A stretch of DNA of 64,000 nt from Mesonia sp. HuA40 (GTDB lineage Bacteria > Bacteroidota > Bacteroidia > Flavobacteriales > Flavobacteriaceae), in assembly GCF_008017835.1 (NCBI RefSeq), contig NZ_VRLT01000005.1:141657-205656 (forward strand), given 5' to 3'. Each line of letters begins with the position of its first letter. The first letter of the stretch is position 1. Of this stretch, positions 40,301 through 48,656 are shown piece by piece. The notes under the pieces are model-generated. The model worked only from the letters and a program-made list of their open reading frames with translations. It was not told the DNA's origin and searched no databases. A program made the position numbers and the translations under genes.

Positions 40301-43300
40301 TACCACCTAGACCAAGAAAAAAAACAAATAAGGCTTGATTTTAAAACCCCTTTTAAAAATTTACACTTATTAACCAATTTAACTTTCGATGATAGTCAAC
40401 TGCAACAAGAGGTTATGCATTTTAATGAAAATGAAAAGAGTATCATTCTTTCGATTCCTAAAAATGCTAAATACCTACACTTAGCGTATTTTTACAACTA
40501 CTTGGGACGTTACGGAAATAAGCGCCATAAAATTGAACTTCTACCGCCAACTAAAAACAAATCAAAGCTAAAATTTGAAGTTTTACATTTTCGTGATAAG
40601 CTTGAACCCGGTCAAGCCGAACAATGGCAACTTAAAATTTTAAATCAAGACGGAAGCCCAGCTGAAGCGGAAGTACTCGCGAGTATGTATGACGCTTCAT
40701 TAGATCAATTTAAACCTCATCGCTGGAGTAATGTATTGTACCATAATTATTTTAAACGTAAAAAAAATGGACTTCCCAACAGTATCAATCATTTAGGACA
40801 TTATAACCAAGTTTACACTTCAAGGGCTACTCAACATTTGAATAGCAATGGGTATAATTTTTTCTCACCGAATTATGCTAATTTTAATTATTTTGGTTAT
40901 CATTTTATATACACCAGCCTAACCAATAAAACCTATTTAAAAGGGCTAGCTGTAAATAAATACCAAGCCAAAAACACACCCCAAGGCTATATTGCAGGTA
41001 AAATCACCGACCGTTTAGGCAAAGCCTTACCGGGTGTACAGGTTTTTAATCAAACAAAAAAACAAGCAACTTTAAGCAATTTTGACGGTTACTTCATTTT
41101 AAAAGGAGAGCCTAGCGACTTATTGTTTGTTAGATATATAGGACATAGTAAAGCACAAATTATAGCTAAAAAATACAACAACCTTACATTAGAGAATGGG
41201 TTTGTTCACAACAATGATAAAATCTTAAGCCATTATAGCGTTGCTGAATACAGCTTAGAAGAAGTAAGTTCTGCCATTTTATCTGATAATCATCCGCGGT
41301 TTAAAGATCTACTTCAGAATAAAGCCCTAGGTCTAATGCTGGTAGGAGGAGGTTCTGGGCAAGTGGGTGCTGCTACAAGCGTTCGTATACGTGGTAATGG
41401 CAGCACTTTAGATAAGGTACCGCTGTATGTAATAAACGGCGAAATAGTTGACCCTAGCAAGTTTAAAGACATACCAACAGACCAAATTATCGATATGCAA
41501 ATGCTTACGGGAACTAGTGCTAAGGCTCTATACGGTGCTCGAGCCGTCAATGGCGTTGTGCTTATCACAACCAATCAAGAACCAAAAGATCAACTGCAAC
41601 AGATAGAGGCGCGCACTAACTTGAGTGAAACCGCGTTTTTCTTGCCTCAACTAAAAACCAACAAAAAAGGAGAAATCATCTTTAATTTTAAAAGTCCAGA
41701 GGCATTAACAAAATGGCATTTTCAAGCTTTTGCACACGATAAACGGCTAAATCAAGATAAATTAGACCTTTATGTCAATACCCAGAAAAAACTTAACCTT
41801 ATTCCTAATTTCCCTCGATTTTTTAGAAGTAAAGATAGTTTAAGTATCTCGGCAAAAATCAGTAATCTCTCGAATGAAGCAATAGAAGGAATCATTCAAC
41901 TGTCTTTCACCAATAAAGATGAAAGCCTCGTAGATTTATTTACAAGTTCACAACAAACTAAAAACTTCAGTCTAAACGCAAAAAATAATACTCAGGTAAC
42001 CTGGAAAATAGCCATTCCGGAAGGTCTTTCGGCAGTCAAGTACCGTATTGTTGCAAAAGCCGATAATCTAGGCGATGGTGAAGAAGGGCTTATACCGGTG
42101 TTAACCAATCGTGTTTTAACCACCGAAACACTACCCATTTGGGTTAATCCGAATGAGCAGAAAGAGTATAGCTTTAATAGTCTAAAAAATAATAATTCAC
42201 CAACAAAAGAAAATCACCAGTTGGTTTTTGAGTACACCTCAAATCCGGCTTGGACCAGTTTATTGGCGCTACCTTATTTAGTAGAATATCCGCACGAATG
42301 TTCAGAACAAGTATTTGCAAAATTTTATGCGAGTCATCTTACAAAGTTAATGCAAGAATTAAATCCAGAAATTAAAAAGGTATTGCATCAATGGCAAAAG
42401 AATAAAACTACTATTCCCGATTGGCATAAAAATACCAATTTAAAACAGATGCTTTGGGAAGAAAGCCCCTGGCTAAAAACAGCAGGAACCCCAGCGGAAC
42501 AACAAAAAAGAATTGCAGAAGTACTCGACATAGAAAAAACGCAACAAAATATTCACCAAGCCTTAAAAAAACTATCTAACCTACAACTTGATAACGGAGG
42601 CTTTCCTTGGTTTGGGGGCGGTCGTGCCAACAGGTTCATTTCTCTGCACATTTATGCTGGGTTAGGCAAACTTCAGAAGTTAGATTCCGCAATAGCTCAA
42701 TTACCAGAAGTTAAAAAAATAACAGAGCAATTAGCCCGTTATTTAGATTTTGAATTTCTGCAGCCAAATGACAGTCCAAAAATATACTCGTTCAACCCCA
42801 CAGCCATTCAATACGCTTATGCGAAAAGTTGTTATGACCTAAAAGCTACGGCCGATTTTAAACGCTACATAGAAACTATGTTTGAAGCCTATGAAGATAA
42901 TTGGACGTCTTTGACTATTCACTCACAGCTAACCCTTGCTATTCTAGCGCAGCGTCATAAAAATACAGATTTGGCAAAACAGATTTTAACCGCTCTGCAA
43001 GAAAGTGCTGTAATAAATTCAAAGCACGGAATGTATTGGAAAGAACTAAAGAAAAATTATGGCTGGCACAATGAACCCATTACTACACAAGTTAGGGCAA
43101 TTGAAGCTTTCGCGGAAATTGCAGGAGATAAAAAAACGATTACGAAACTCAAAACTTGGTTAATACGTCAAAGAAAAAATCAAGCTTGGCACTCTACAAA
43201 AGCTACTACAGAAGCTATTTATGCACTACTTATTTACGGAGAGCAAGCAACACTGCAAAAAGAATCTCCTAAAATAAAAATTGGTGAAGAAAAAATTAGC

Positions 43301-43903
43301 TTTGACAATTCCAGCGCTGCCGGTTATGTTAAGAAAATATGGCAAGGCAATTTTATTAATAAAGAACTCGCAAATATAGCTATTAGGAACAATTCAAAAA
43401 CCGCACAGTATGGCGCAATGTATTGGCAGTACTTTGAAGAGTCTGATGCCGTGCAAGCCAGTAACCACGAAAGCCTTAAGATTGAGAAAGAATTGTTAAA
43501 GAGAGTAGAAACCCTTGAAGGGAGTGTGTTAAGGCCCATATCGGTAGATCAACTTCGTGTTGGAGACTTAATTAGGGTTCGTTTAATAATAAAGGCAAAA
43601 GAAGATTTTAATTTTATGCATTTAAAAGATAGCCGTGCAGCTGGTCTAGAACCAGTTGATGTGATATCCAAATACAAATGGCAAGATGGTTTAGGTTATT
43701 ACCAGAGCACAAAAGATGTAGCAACACACTTCTTCTTTGATAACATACCGGCGGGCACTTATGTATTCGAATACAACCTAAGGGTTGTTAATGCAGGTAA
43801 TTTTTCAAATGGGCTATCCGAATTGCAAAGTATGTATGCACCAGAAATTAAAGTACAATCTGAAGGTAAAAGACTTGAATTATTACCACGAACAAAAAAT
43901 TAA
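37391..43903 (+). CDS. alpha-2-macroglobulin with internal CarboxypepD_reg-like and TonB plug domains
   Basis: A 2170-residue exported protein (signal peptide ending QFAQ near 21). An N-terminal helical region (about 25-330) is followed by macroglobulin domains. The MG2 motif TDRSIYRPGQEVHFKAIL is near 578. At about 1200-1280 there is a CarboxypepD_reg-like domain (IAGKITDRLGKALPGVQVFN), and at about 1305-1400 a TonB-receptor plug (SVRIRGNGSTLDKVPLYVIN, AKALYGARAVNGVVLITTN). The alpha-2-macroglobulin domain resumes near 1405 (SETAFFLPQL). The thioester motif CSEQ begins at Cys1637 and the thioester domain continues with GGFPWFGGGRANRF. Macroglobulins trap proteases; the inserted plug lies where the bait region is expected. 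No beta barrel follows the plug. The frame is uninterrupted. Confidence 0.9.
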   Translation: MNKRYILGLLLVLTSQLQFAQKSFEKRWSTVEQLEQEGRLSSALEKAELILKKADKRENTSQFIKAFLYVSKYKLLLKEESHFEVYQDFLTEIEKQPAPTKQILYSFLAENLNEFYRANRWAIARRTPVQNPSNDYRLWDAKHFKYQIDFYYNKSLTKKELLLATNLNALEPALHYGINYNRFRSTLLDLLTNRYLNYLKQQSPTKTEIDIDIIESNNLYALPGEFSQLQLPKDTANGSFIKGLEVYQHLTRQHQKNKNKSSLLVTTLERLSFIKDQDHRKDRNTLYKNALLILKNEVKSDKELAWIHYYLARFYLDEAEKNSHPDYLNKSLTHLKKVKEIAPDSYPAVESSHLEYVILDKKYRVTIHKKPLANKKFRALVHYKNIDSLYVHIYKSKLNHSKYPSTKQDSVIKANYTRAKRLSLQSFSLPKKIDYYTYSTEILLEALPAGDYLAIFSKKENLNFESEEFLYHNFQVTDLSLTSFDLSPNQQVYIASRTSSKPIKNAKIHAKNRPNAYYRTNQKGLATIPAPAINKTERLPITITKDGDTLHTDLIFFKQNLGEDSQNEFLLKGSLFTDRSIYRPGQEVHFKAILTVQGKKLRKTVANQNITIYMRNANRQIIDSLQITTNSYGSGHGKFKLPENDLTGSYNLFLKEELASGSTYASADWSRTYCYFNVEEYKRPRFEVFFDKIKTTKVINDSISLSGKAKAYFGGSLTQAKVPYTIDREIFNSYRYGLPYHERKKKRLYKGATVTDANGNFKIKFKALAPNHIKSDLKPIYTYTINAVVTDVNGETQSAFQQIRLGYHAADIYFDLPNNYSNVVNLNKNAAIHVKANDLNGLPTKVDGHLYLYQYKTPNRYLLKRDIPLPEIQQIPYNEFIKNFPHTAYDSLDLAEKWPKTEILKIPVKINQTQSINLAAYQEQLKSGQYLLSYKGQDIRKFPVEVNRRITLVNPNRPNLDLHQNTIDFDYHLDQEKKQIRLDFKTPFKNLHLLTNLTFDDSQLQQEVMHFNENEKSIILSIPKNAKYLHLAYFYNYLGRYGNKRHKIELLPPTKNKSKLKFEVLHFRDKLEPGQAEQWQLKILNQDGSPAEAEVLASMYDASLDQFKPHRWSNVLYHNYFKRKKNGLPNSINHLGHYNQVYTSRATQHLNSNGYNFFSPNYANFNYFGYHFIYTSLTNKTYLKGLAVNKYQAKNTPQGYIAGKITDRLGKALPGVQVFNQTKKQATLSNFDGYFILKGEPSDLLFVRYIGHSKAQIIAKKYNNLTLENGFVHNNDKILSHYSVAEYSLEEVSSAILSDNHPRFKDLLQNKALGLMLVGGGSGQVGAATSVRIRGNGSTLDKVPLYVINGEIVDPSKFKDIPTDQIIDMQMLTGTSAKALYGARAVNGVVLITTNQEPKDQLQQIEARTNLSETAFFLPQLKTNKKGEIIFNFKSPEALTKWHFQAFAHDKRLNQDKLDLYVNTQKKLNLIPNFPRFFRSKDSLSISAKISNLSNEAIEGIIQLSFTNKDESLVDLFTSSQQTKNFSLNAKNNTQVTWKIAIPEGLSAVKYRIVAKADNLGDGEEGLIPVLTNRVLTTETLPIWVNPNEQKEYSFNSLKNNNSPTKENHQLVFEYTSNPAWTSLLALPYLVEYPHECSEQVFAKFYASHLTKLMQELNPEIKKVLHQWQKNKTTIPDWHKNTNLKQMLWEESPWLKTAGTPAEQQKRIAEVLDIEKTQQNIHQALKKLSNLQLDNGGFPWFGGGRANRFISLHIYAGLGKLQKLDSAIAQLPEVKKITEQLARYLDFEFLQPNDSPKIYSFNPTAIQYAYAKSCYDLKATADFKRYIETMFEAYEDNWTSLTIHSQLTLAILAQRHKNTDLAKQILTALQESAVINSKHGMYWKELKKNYGWHNEPITTQVRAIEAFAEIAGDKKTITKLKTWLIRQRKNQAWHSTKATTEAIYALLIYGEQATLQKESPKIKIGEEKISFDNSSAAGYVKKIWQGNFINKELANIAIRNNSKTAQYGAMYWQYFEESDAVQASNHESLKIEKELLKRVETLEGSVLRPISVDQLRVGDLIRVRLIIKAKEDFNFMHLKDSRAAGLEPVDVISKYKWQDGLGYYQSTKDVATHFFFDNIPAGTYVFEYNLRVVNAGNFSNGLSELQSMYAPEIKVQSEGKRLELLPRTKN

Positions 43904-43931
43904 ATATGACCTGAATTTCTAATTATAGATA

Positions 43932-43967
43932 AAAAAAAGCGATTAGGGTTAACCTAATCGCTTTTTT
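43932..43967. terminator. bidirectional terminator between the macroglobulin and DUF4136 genes
   Basis: A 16-bp palindrome with stem 43932-43947 and 43953-43967 (one unpaired base at most), a 5-nt loop, an A-run on the left and a T-run on the right. It can stop the rightward macroglobulin transcript and the leftward DUF4136 transcript. Confidence 0.85.
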
Positions 43968-43976
43968 TAGAAATTG

Positions 43977-44501
43977 TTATTTTGGTGGAAATTCCTTTAC
44001 GCCTTTACTGATTAGCCGATTAAAAAATACTTGTTTTTCTTTTGGATTCATCTGGCGTTTATATTGATCTTCTACAACAGCTTGCCAAAATAATTCGTTG
44101 GTTTGAGCCTCACTAAAATTAAGGCTTAAACTCAATATGGTTTTCGTCGTACTTATAGGTATTCCACCTGAAACACCACCGCCAACGTGGCCTCCTCCTC
44201 CACCAAATCCAATTCCTATTTGAGAGTTGTTACGCTCTTGAAACAAATCGGTTTCTAAAAGAATTTTAAAATCGGGATTACTGCTTTTTGCGTAACCTTG
44301 TTGGGCTAAGACGTCTTCAACAGCTTTTATCAGGCGTTCTTGGTCTAGCTCGTTTAAATGACCAGCAGCAATATTGTGTTGAGGATAAAATTGATAAGTG
44401 CGGTATTTTTGGAAATTTACTTTAGCATCATAATCTACATAAACCTTTGGACCGCAACTCATCAAAAACAAAAAAAAAACCAAACCTAAAATACGTGTCA
44501 T
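43977..44501 (-). CDS. DUF4136 lipoprotein
   Basis: A 174-residue lipoprotein with lipobox Cys16 (LFLMSC). The segment VYVDYDAKVNFQKYRTYQF is the hallmark of DUF4136, and a Gly-rich stretch at about 100-115 separates the two halves. Function is unknown. It has no close same-strand partner, lying 49 bp after obgE's neighbour gap and ending at a shared terminator. Confidence 0.88.
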   Translation of the reverse strand: MTRILGLVFFLFLMSCGPKVYVDYDAKVNFQKYRTYQFYPQHNIAAGHLNELDQERLIKAVEDVLAQQGYAKSSNPDFKILLETDLFQERNNSQIGIGFGGGGGHVGGGVSGGIPISTTKTILSLSLNFSEAQTNELFWQAVVEDQYKRQMNPKEKQVFFNRLISKGVKEFPPK

Positions 44502-44550
44502 GCTAATAAATTTACCACAAGATACTGAAAAACAAAATACTAATTAAGTT

Positions 44551-45561
44551 TTAAATAGGCTTTTTATTTAAGTTTTCCCACAATACATCTTTTAACTGGG
44601 CTATTCCTTGCTGCGCTACAGCTGATATAAATAAATAGGGTATCTTATTAAAATAAGCGTCGAGTTCTTCTTGTTGTTCGCGTTGCAACTCTTGATCAAG
44701 CATATCGCTTTTAGAAATGGCCACTACACGATCTTTATCTAATAATTCTGGATTGTATCGGCGCAATTCATCTAACAAAATCTCATATTGCTTTATCACA
44801 TCATCTGCATCACAGGGAATTAAAAAAAGTAACGTCGAGTTACGTTCTATATGTCTTAAAAACCGGTAACCTAAGCCTTTCCCTTCTGCTGCACCTTCTA
44901 TGATTCCAGGAATATCTGCCATTACGAAACTTTGATAATCGCGATACTTTACAATACCCAGATTGGGTTTAAGGGTCGTAAATTCATAATCGGCTATCTT
45001 GGGTTTGGCCGCGGTAATAACCGAAAGCAATGTAGATTTGCCTGCATTAGGAAAACCAACAAGACCTACATCTGCAAGTACTTTTAATTCTAAAGTAATA
45101 TCTCGCTCCTCTCCTGGTATTCCAGGTTGTGCATATCTTGGGGTTTGATTGGTAGAGGATTTAAAATGCCAATTGCCTCTTCCTCCTTTTCCGCCTCGAG
45201 CGATAATAATTTCTTGGTTATTCTCGGTAATCTCATCTATAATAGCTTGGGTGTCGGTATCTCGAATTACCGTTCCTAACGGAACATCGATATAAACGTC
45301 TTCCCCATCGGCTCCCGTGCTTCTTTGTTTACCGCCATTCCCGCCGTGCTCTGCCTTGATGTGGCGTTTAAAATTAAATTCGTAAAGCGTCCAAAGGTTT
45401 TCATTACCACGAATAATCACATGGCCCCCTCTGCCGCCATCTCCGCCGTCGGGGCCGCCTTTAGTAATGTATTTTTCTCTATGCAAATGCATAGAACCTT
45501 TTCCGCCATTACCTGAGCTAACGTGTAATTTAACGTAGTCTATAAAATTCCCTTCTTTCAC
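44551..45561 (-). CDS. obgE: GTPase Obg
   Basis: Essential GTPase in 50S ribosome assembly and stress control. The 336 residues have the Gly-rich Obg fold (1-158) and the G domain: G1 GFPNAGKST (169-177), G3 DIPGIIEGA and the NKxD equivalent SKSD. The extra C-terminal OCT domain of some species is absent. It follows adk by 6 bp in the hpt-adk-obgE operon. Confidence 0.97.
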   Translation of the reverse strand: MKEGNFIDYVKLHVSSGNGGKGSMHLHREKYITKGGPDGGDGGRGGHVIIRGNENLWTLYEFNFKRHIKAEHGGNGGKQRSTGADGEDVYIDVPLGTVIRDTDTQAIIDEITENNQEIIIARGGKGGRGNWHFKSSTNQTPRYAQPGIPGEERDITLELKVLADVGLVGFPNAGKSTLLSVITAAKPKIADYEFTTLKPNLGIVKYRDYQSFVMADIPGIIEGAAEGKGLGYRFLRHIERNSTLLFLIPCDADDVIKQYEILLDELRRYNPELLDKDRVVAISKSDMLDQELQREQQEELDAYFNKIPYLFISAVAQQGIAQLKDVLWENLNKKPI

Positions 45562-45567
45562 TTCTTA

Positions 45568-46146
45568 TTATTTTTCTAACTTATCGATTACTTGGCAAAT
45601 TCTTTCGGTAATTTCGGCAATGCTGCCTACTCCATTAACGCCAAAGTACTTGTTCTGCTTTTGGTAAAATGATTTTACCACGGCCGTTTCTTTATGGTAT
45701 ACCTCTATTCTTTTTCGGATTACTTCTTCATTGGCATCATCTTTCCTACCTGAGGTTTTACCGCGTTCTAACAATCGTTCAACCAAAACCTCATCATCTA
45801 CCTCTAGGGCTATCATAGCATTTACTTTTTCGTCGTGTTTGGCCAAAAAAGCATCAAGCGCTTCTGCTTGAACTTTTGTACGAGGAAAACCATCAAAAAT
45901 ATACCCACTCGCTGGCTTTTGCTTAGATACCTCATCTTTTAACATGTCAACGGTTACCGAGTCGGGAACCAATTGACCTTTTTCTATAAAAGATTTGGCC
46001 TGAACCCCTAACGGAGTATCATTTTTCATGTTATACCTAAAAATGTCTCCGGTAGATAAATGAATTAAGTTATACTTTTCTTTAAGTATACTTGCTTGGG
46101 TCCCTTTACCGGCTCCAGGAGGGCCAAATAATACTATTTTAATCAT
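45568..46146 (-). CDS. adk: adenylate kinase, short-LID form
   Basis: Interconverts ATP plus AMP with two ADP. The 192 residues have the P-loop GPPGAGKGTQA, the AMP site STGDIFR and DGFPRT. The LID between LLERGKTSGRKDD and IRKRIEVYH is the short kind without zinc Cys residues. Its start overlaps the end of hpt by 8 bp, so translation is likely coupled. It lies outside the ribosomal cluster, where many other phyla place it. Confidence 0.97.
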   Translation of the reverse strand: MIKIVLFGPPGAGKGTQASILKEKYNLIHLSTGDIFRYNMKNDTPLGVQAKSFIEKGQLVPDSVTVDMLKDEVSKQKPASGYIFDGFPRTKVQAEALDAFLAKHDEKVNAMIALEVDDEVLVERLLERGKTSGRKDDANEEVIRKRIEVYHKETAVVKSFYQKQNKYFGVNGVGSIAEITERICQVIDKLEK

Positions 46147-46678
46147 GTTGTGTTTCGATTAATTGATAAACTTCGGGTAAATTTCTTCCTAAACCATCAT
46201 AATCTAATCCAAATCCTACTATGAATTTATTGGGTATTTCTATACCAACGTAATCCAAAGCGTGGTTTTGATGATAAGCTTCTGGCTTATAAAATAAGGT
46301 TGCAATCTTATAACTGCTCACCTCCTGATTTTCTAAGATATTAATAATTTTTGTTAGGGTATGTCCTGTATCTACAATATCTTCTAAAACAATTACATCT
46401 CTTCCTTTTAAGTTATTTACGCCGATAAGCTCTTGCACTTGTTGAGTGGTTTGGGTACCTGCATAAGACCTTAATTTGGTGAATTCTACCTCGCAATTTC
46501 CATTAAATTTTTGTGTTAAGGCTGCTACAAAAGGAAATGCACCGTTAAGAACACCTAAAAAAACAGGGGTTTTTCCTGCATAGTCTTTTTGGATTTTCTC
46601 TGCCATTTGATTTATAGCCGAGTCTATTTGAGACTTATCAATAAACGGAGTAAAGGTAAGATCGTGAATTTTTATCAT
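46139..46678 (-). CDS. hpt: hypoxanthine phosphoribosyltransferase
   Basis: Purine salvage enzyme converting hypoxanthine and PRPP to IMP. The 179 residues include the PRPP-binding motif VIVLEDIVDTGHTL and the C-terminal FIVGFGLDYDGLGRNLPEVY block. First gene of hpt-adk-obgE, with a good promoter match upstream. The divergent neighbours purK and purE also act in purine supply, so the 46-48 kb segment concentrates purine genes. Confidence 0.95.
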   Translation of the reverse strand: MIKIHDLTFTPFIDKSQIDSAINQMAEKIQKDYAGKTPVFLGVLNGAFPFVAALTQKFNGNCEVEFTKLRSYAGTQTTQQVQELIGVNNLKGRDVIVLEDIVDTGHTLTKIINILENQEVSSYKIATLFYKPEAYHQNHALDYVGIEIPNKFIVGFGLDYDGLGRNLPEVYQLIETQHD

Positions 46679-46701
46679 AGATCTAAATTAAAATCAGGTT
46701 G

Positions 46702-46709
46702 CAAAGATA
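46702..46709 (-). promoter_or_regulatory. hpt promoter -7 element
   Basis: On the minus strand TATCTTTG matches TAnnTTTG, 24 bp before the hpt ATG. No clear -33 TTG at ideal spacing. Confidence 0.5.
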
Positions 46710-46762
46710 AATATTTCGAATTAAAGATAGCGACTTCGGGCAAACCAATTCTTATAAAAAAC

Positions 46763-46794
46763 TTGTTTAATCTAGTTGATAAATCTTATTTTTG
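46763..46794 (+). promoter_or_regulatory. purK promoter
   Basis: A -33 TTG (46763-46765) and a -7 TATTTTTG (46787-46794) spaced by 21 bp, with the purK ATG 18 bp downstream. This is a good match to the Bacteroidota consensus. Confidence 0.6.
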
Positions 46795-46811
46795 CCCAAA
46801 CACAACACTAC

Positions 46812-47972
46812 ATGAACTATTTCTCTTCAAATTTTACGCTTGGTATCTTAGGTGGTGGCCAATTGGGTAAGATGATGCTTTATGAAACCCGCAAATACGA
46901 CATTTGCACAAAAGTAATAGATCCCAACCCTGCTGCTCCTGCACGTTTGGCCTGTGATAAATTTGTGGTTGGTGATCTTATGGATTATGATACCGTAGTA
47001 AATTTTGGTCAAGATGTAGATATACTTACTTTCGAAATTGAATCGGTTAATATCGAAGCTTTAGAGCATTTAGAGCAAAAAGGTAAATTGGTTTACCCTA
47101 GCGCTTTTACTTTAAAAAAAATACAAAACAAAGGAGACCAAAAAGAGTTTTATTTAAAAGAAGAAATTCCTACCGCTCCTTTTACCAGATATCAAAGCAA
47201 AGATGAGCTAGTCACCGATTGGGTGCAAAAAAAGAAAACTTTTCCTTTTATATGGAAAAGTTGTACAGGAGGTTATGATGGTAAAGGCGTTGCCGTTATA
47301 AAAAGCAAAGAAGATTTAATTCCTTTACCCGATGTGCCCTGCATCGCCGAAGAAATGATTAATTTTAAAAATGAATTAGCGGTAATTGTAGCACGAAATG
47401 CCAACGGAGAAGTAAAAACTTATCCCGTTGTCGAAATGGAATTCCATCCAGAGGCTAATCAAGTAGAGTATGTTATTTGTCCTGCTAGAATTGCAGATGA
47501 GGTTGCTCAAAACGCTAGAGCCGTGGCGCATAAGGTTTCAGAGTCTTTTGAACACGTGGGCTTGTTGGCTGTAGAAATGTTTCAAACACAAGATGACCAA
47601 ATTCTAGTAAACGAGGTCGCACCCAGACCGCATAATAGCGGACACTATAGTATCGAAGCGAGTTTTACCAATCAATTTGAACAGCACATTCGTGCGGTAT
47701 TAAATCTACCCTTAGGGGCAACCGAAAGTAAAGTAGGTGGGGTAATGGTTAACCTTGTAGGTGAAGAAAACTATAACGGACCTGTGCATTATCAAAATAT
47801 CGAAAAAATTATGCAGCTGCCCGGCGTAACACCACATATTTACGGAAAAAAAGAAACCCGCCCTTTTAGAAAAATGGGACACGTCTGCATTGTTAACAAA
47901 GATATAAATCAAGCTCGAAAAATAGCCGAACAAGTAAAGCAGTCTATTAAAGTAATTAGCTCAACTAAGTAG
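46812..47972 (+). CDS. purK: 5-(carboxyamino)imidazole ribonucleotide synthase
   Basis: ATP-grasp enzyme of purine synthesis that carboxylates AIR to N5-CAIR. The 386 residues start MNYFSSNFTLGILGGGQLGK; an in-frame ATG 12 codons earlier would overlap the promoter and is rejected. The ATP-grasp core includes KSCTGGYDGKGVAVI and EVAPRPHNSGHYSIEAS. It is followed by purE after 101 bp. Product and partner enzyme are adjacent, as usual. Confidence 0.96.
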   Translation: MNYFSSNFTLGILGGGQLGKMMLYETRKYDICTKVIDPNPAAPARLACDKFVVGDLMDYDTVVNFGQDVDILTFEIESVNIEALEHLEQKGKLVYPSAFTLKKIQNKGDQKEFYLKEEIPTAPFTRYQSKDELVTDWVQKKKTFPFIWKSCTGGYDGKGVAVIKSKEDLIPLPDVPCIAEEMINFKNELAVIVARNANGEVKTYPVVEMEFHPEANQVEYVICPARIADEVAQNARAVAHKVSESFEHVGLLAVEMFQTQDDQILVNEVAPRPHNSGHYSIEASFTNQFEQHIRAVLNLPLGATESKVGGVMVNLVGEENYNGPVHYQNIEKIMQLPGVTPHIYGKKETRPFRKMGHVCIVNKDINQARKIAEQVKQSIKVISSTK

Positions 47973-48073
47973 ATAGAAAACTGTAAAAATTAACATTATA
48001 ATAAATAGCTTTTTATACTTATCGGATTTAATCCGGTTTAACCGAAAATAAGAACAATTAAAAAATAATTACC

Positions 48074-48565
48074 ATGAGTAAAGTTGGGATAATTATGGGA
48101 AGTACAAGTGATCTTCCAGTTATGCAAGATGCCATTGATATTTTGGCCGGATTTGATATTGAAGTAGAAGTTGACATTGTTTCGGCTCACCGCACACCAG
48201 AAAAATTATTTGATTATGGTAAAAATGCACACGAAAGAGGCTTTAAAGTGATTATTGCTGGTGCTGGTGGTGCGGCTCACCTTCCTGGAATGATTGCTTC
48301 ACTTTCTCCGCTACCCGTAATTGGTGTACCTGTAAAATCGAGAAACTCAATCGATGGTTGGGATTCTGTACTTTCTATTTTACAAATGCCAGGCGGCGTA
48401 CCAGTAGCCACGGTAGCTTTAGACGGCGCAAAAAATGCTGGGATTTTGGCTGCTCAAATTATTGGAGCTTCAGATAAATGCGTGCTCGATAAAATTATTA
48501 CTTATAAAGAAGGTCTTAAGCAAAAGGTGATTGAAGGAGCAAAAAACCTTAAAAATCACAACTAA
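48074..48565 (+). CDS. purE: N5-carboxyaminoimidazole ribonucleotide mutase (class I PurE)
   Basis: Converts N5-CAIR to CAIR in purine synthesis. The 163 residues carry GSTSDLPVM, SAHRTPEKLFDYG and GAGGAAHLPGM, all conserved. Length is typical. It follows purK and ends at a terminator-like hairpin. Confidence 0.97.
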   Translation: MSKVGIIMGSTSDLPVMQDAIDILAGFDIEVEVDIVSAHRTPEKLFDYGKNAHERGFKVIIAGAGGAAHLPGMIASLSPLPVIGVPVKSRNSIDGWDSVLSILQMPGGVPVATVALDGAKNAGILAAQIIGASDKCVLDKIITYKEGLKQKVIEGAKNLKNHN

Positions 48566-48581
48566 TTTTAAAACCTTCTTT

Positions 48582-48620
48582 AAACCTCATTATTTTTTTA
48601 CAAATTGATGAGGTTTTTTT
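48582..48620 (+). terminator. terminator after purE
   Basis: A 9-bp stem (48582-48590 with 48608-48616) with a 17-nt loop, followed by a T-run. The loop is long for an intrinsic terminator, so confidence is moderate. Confidence 0.6.
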
Positions 48621-48656
48621 ATACATTTTATTCATCTTTAGTAAAAATTTAAACGT

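Noticed and set aside
41314..41574. 86-residue minus-strand frame inside the macroglobulin plug
   Set aside because: Antisense shadow of a region under clear coding constraint on the other strand.
37391..43903. Possible assembly artefact joining a macroglobulin and a SusC gene
   Set aside because: The frame is uninterrupted, the barrel is absent, the macroglobulin domain resumes right after the plug, and base composition does not change at the borders.
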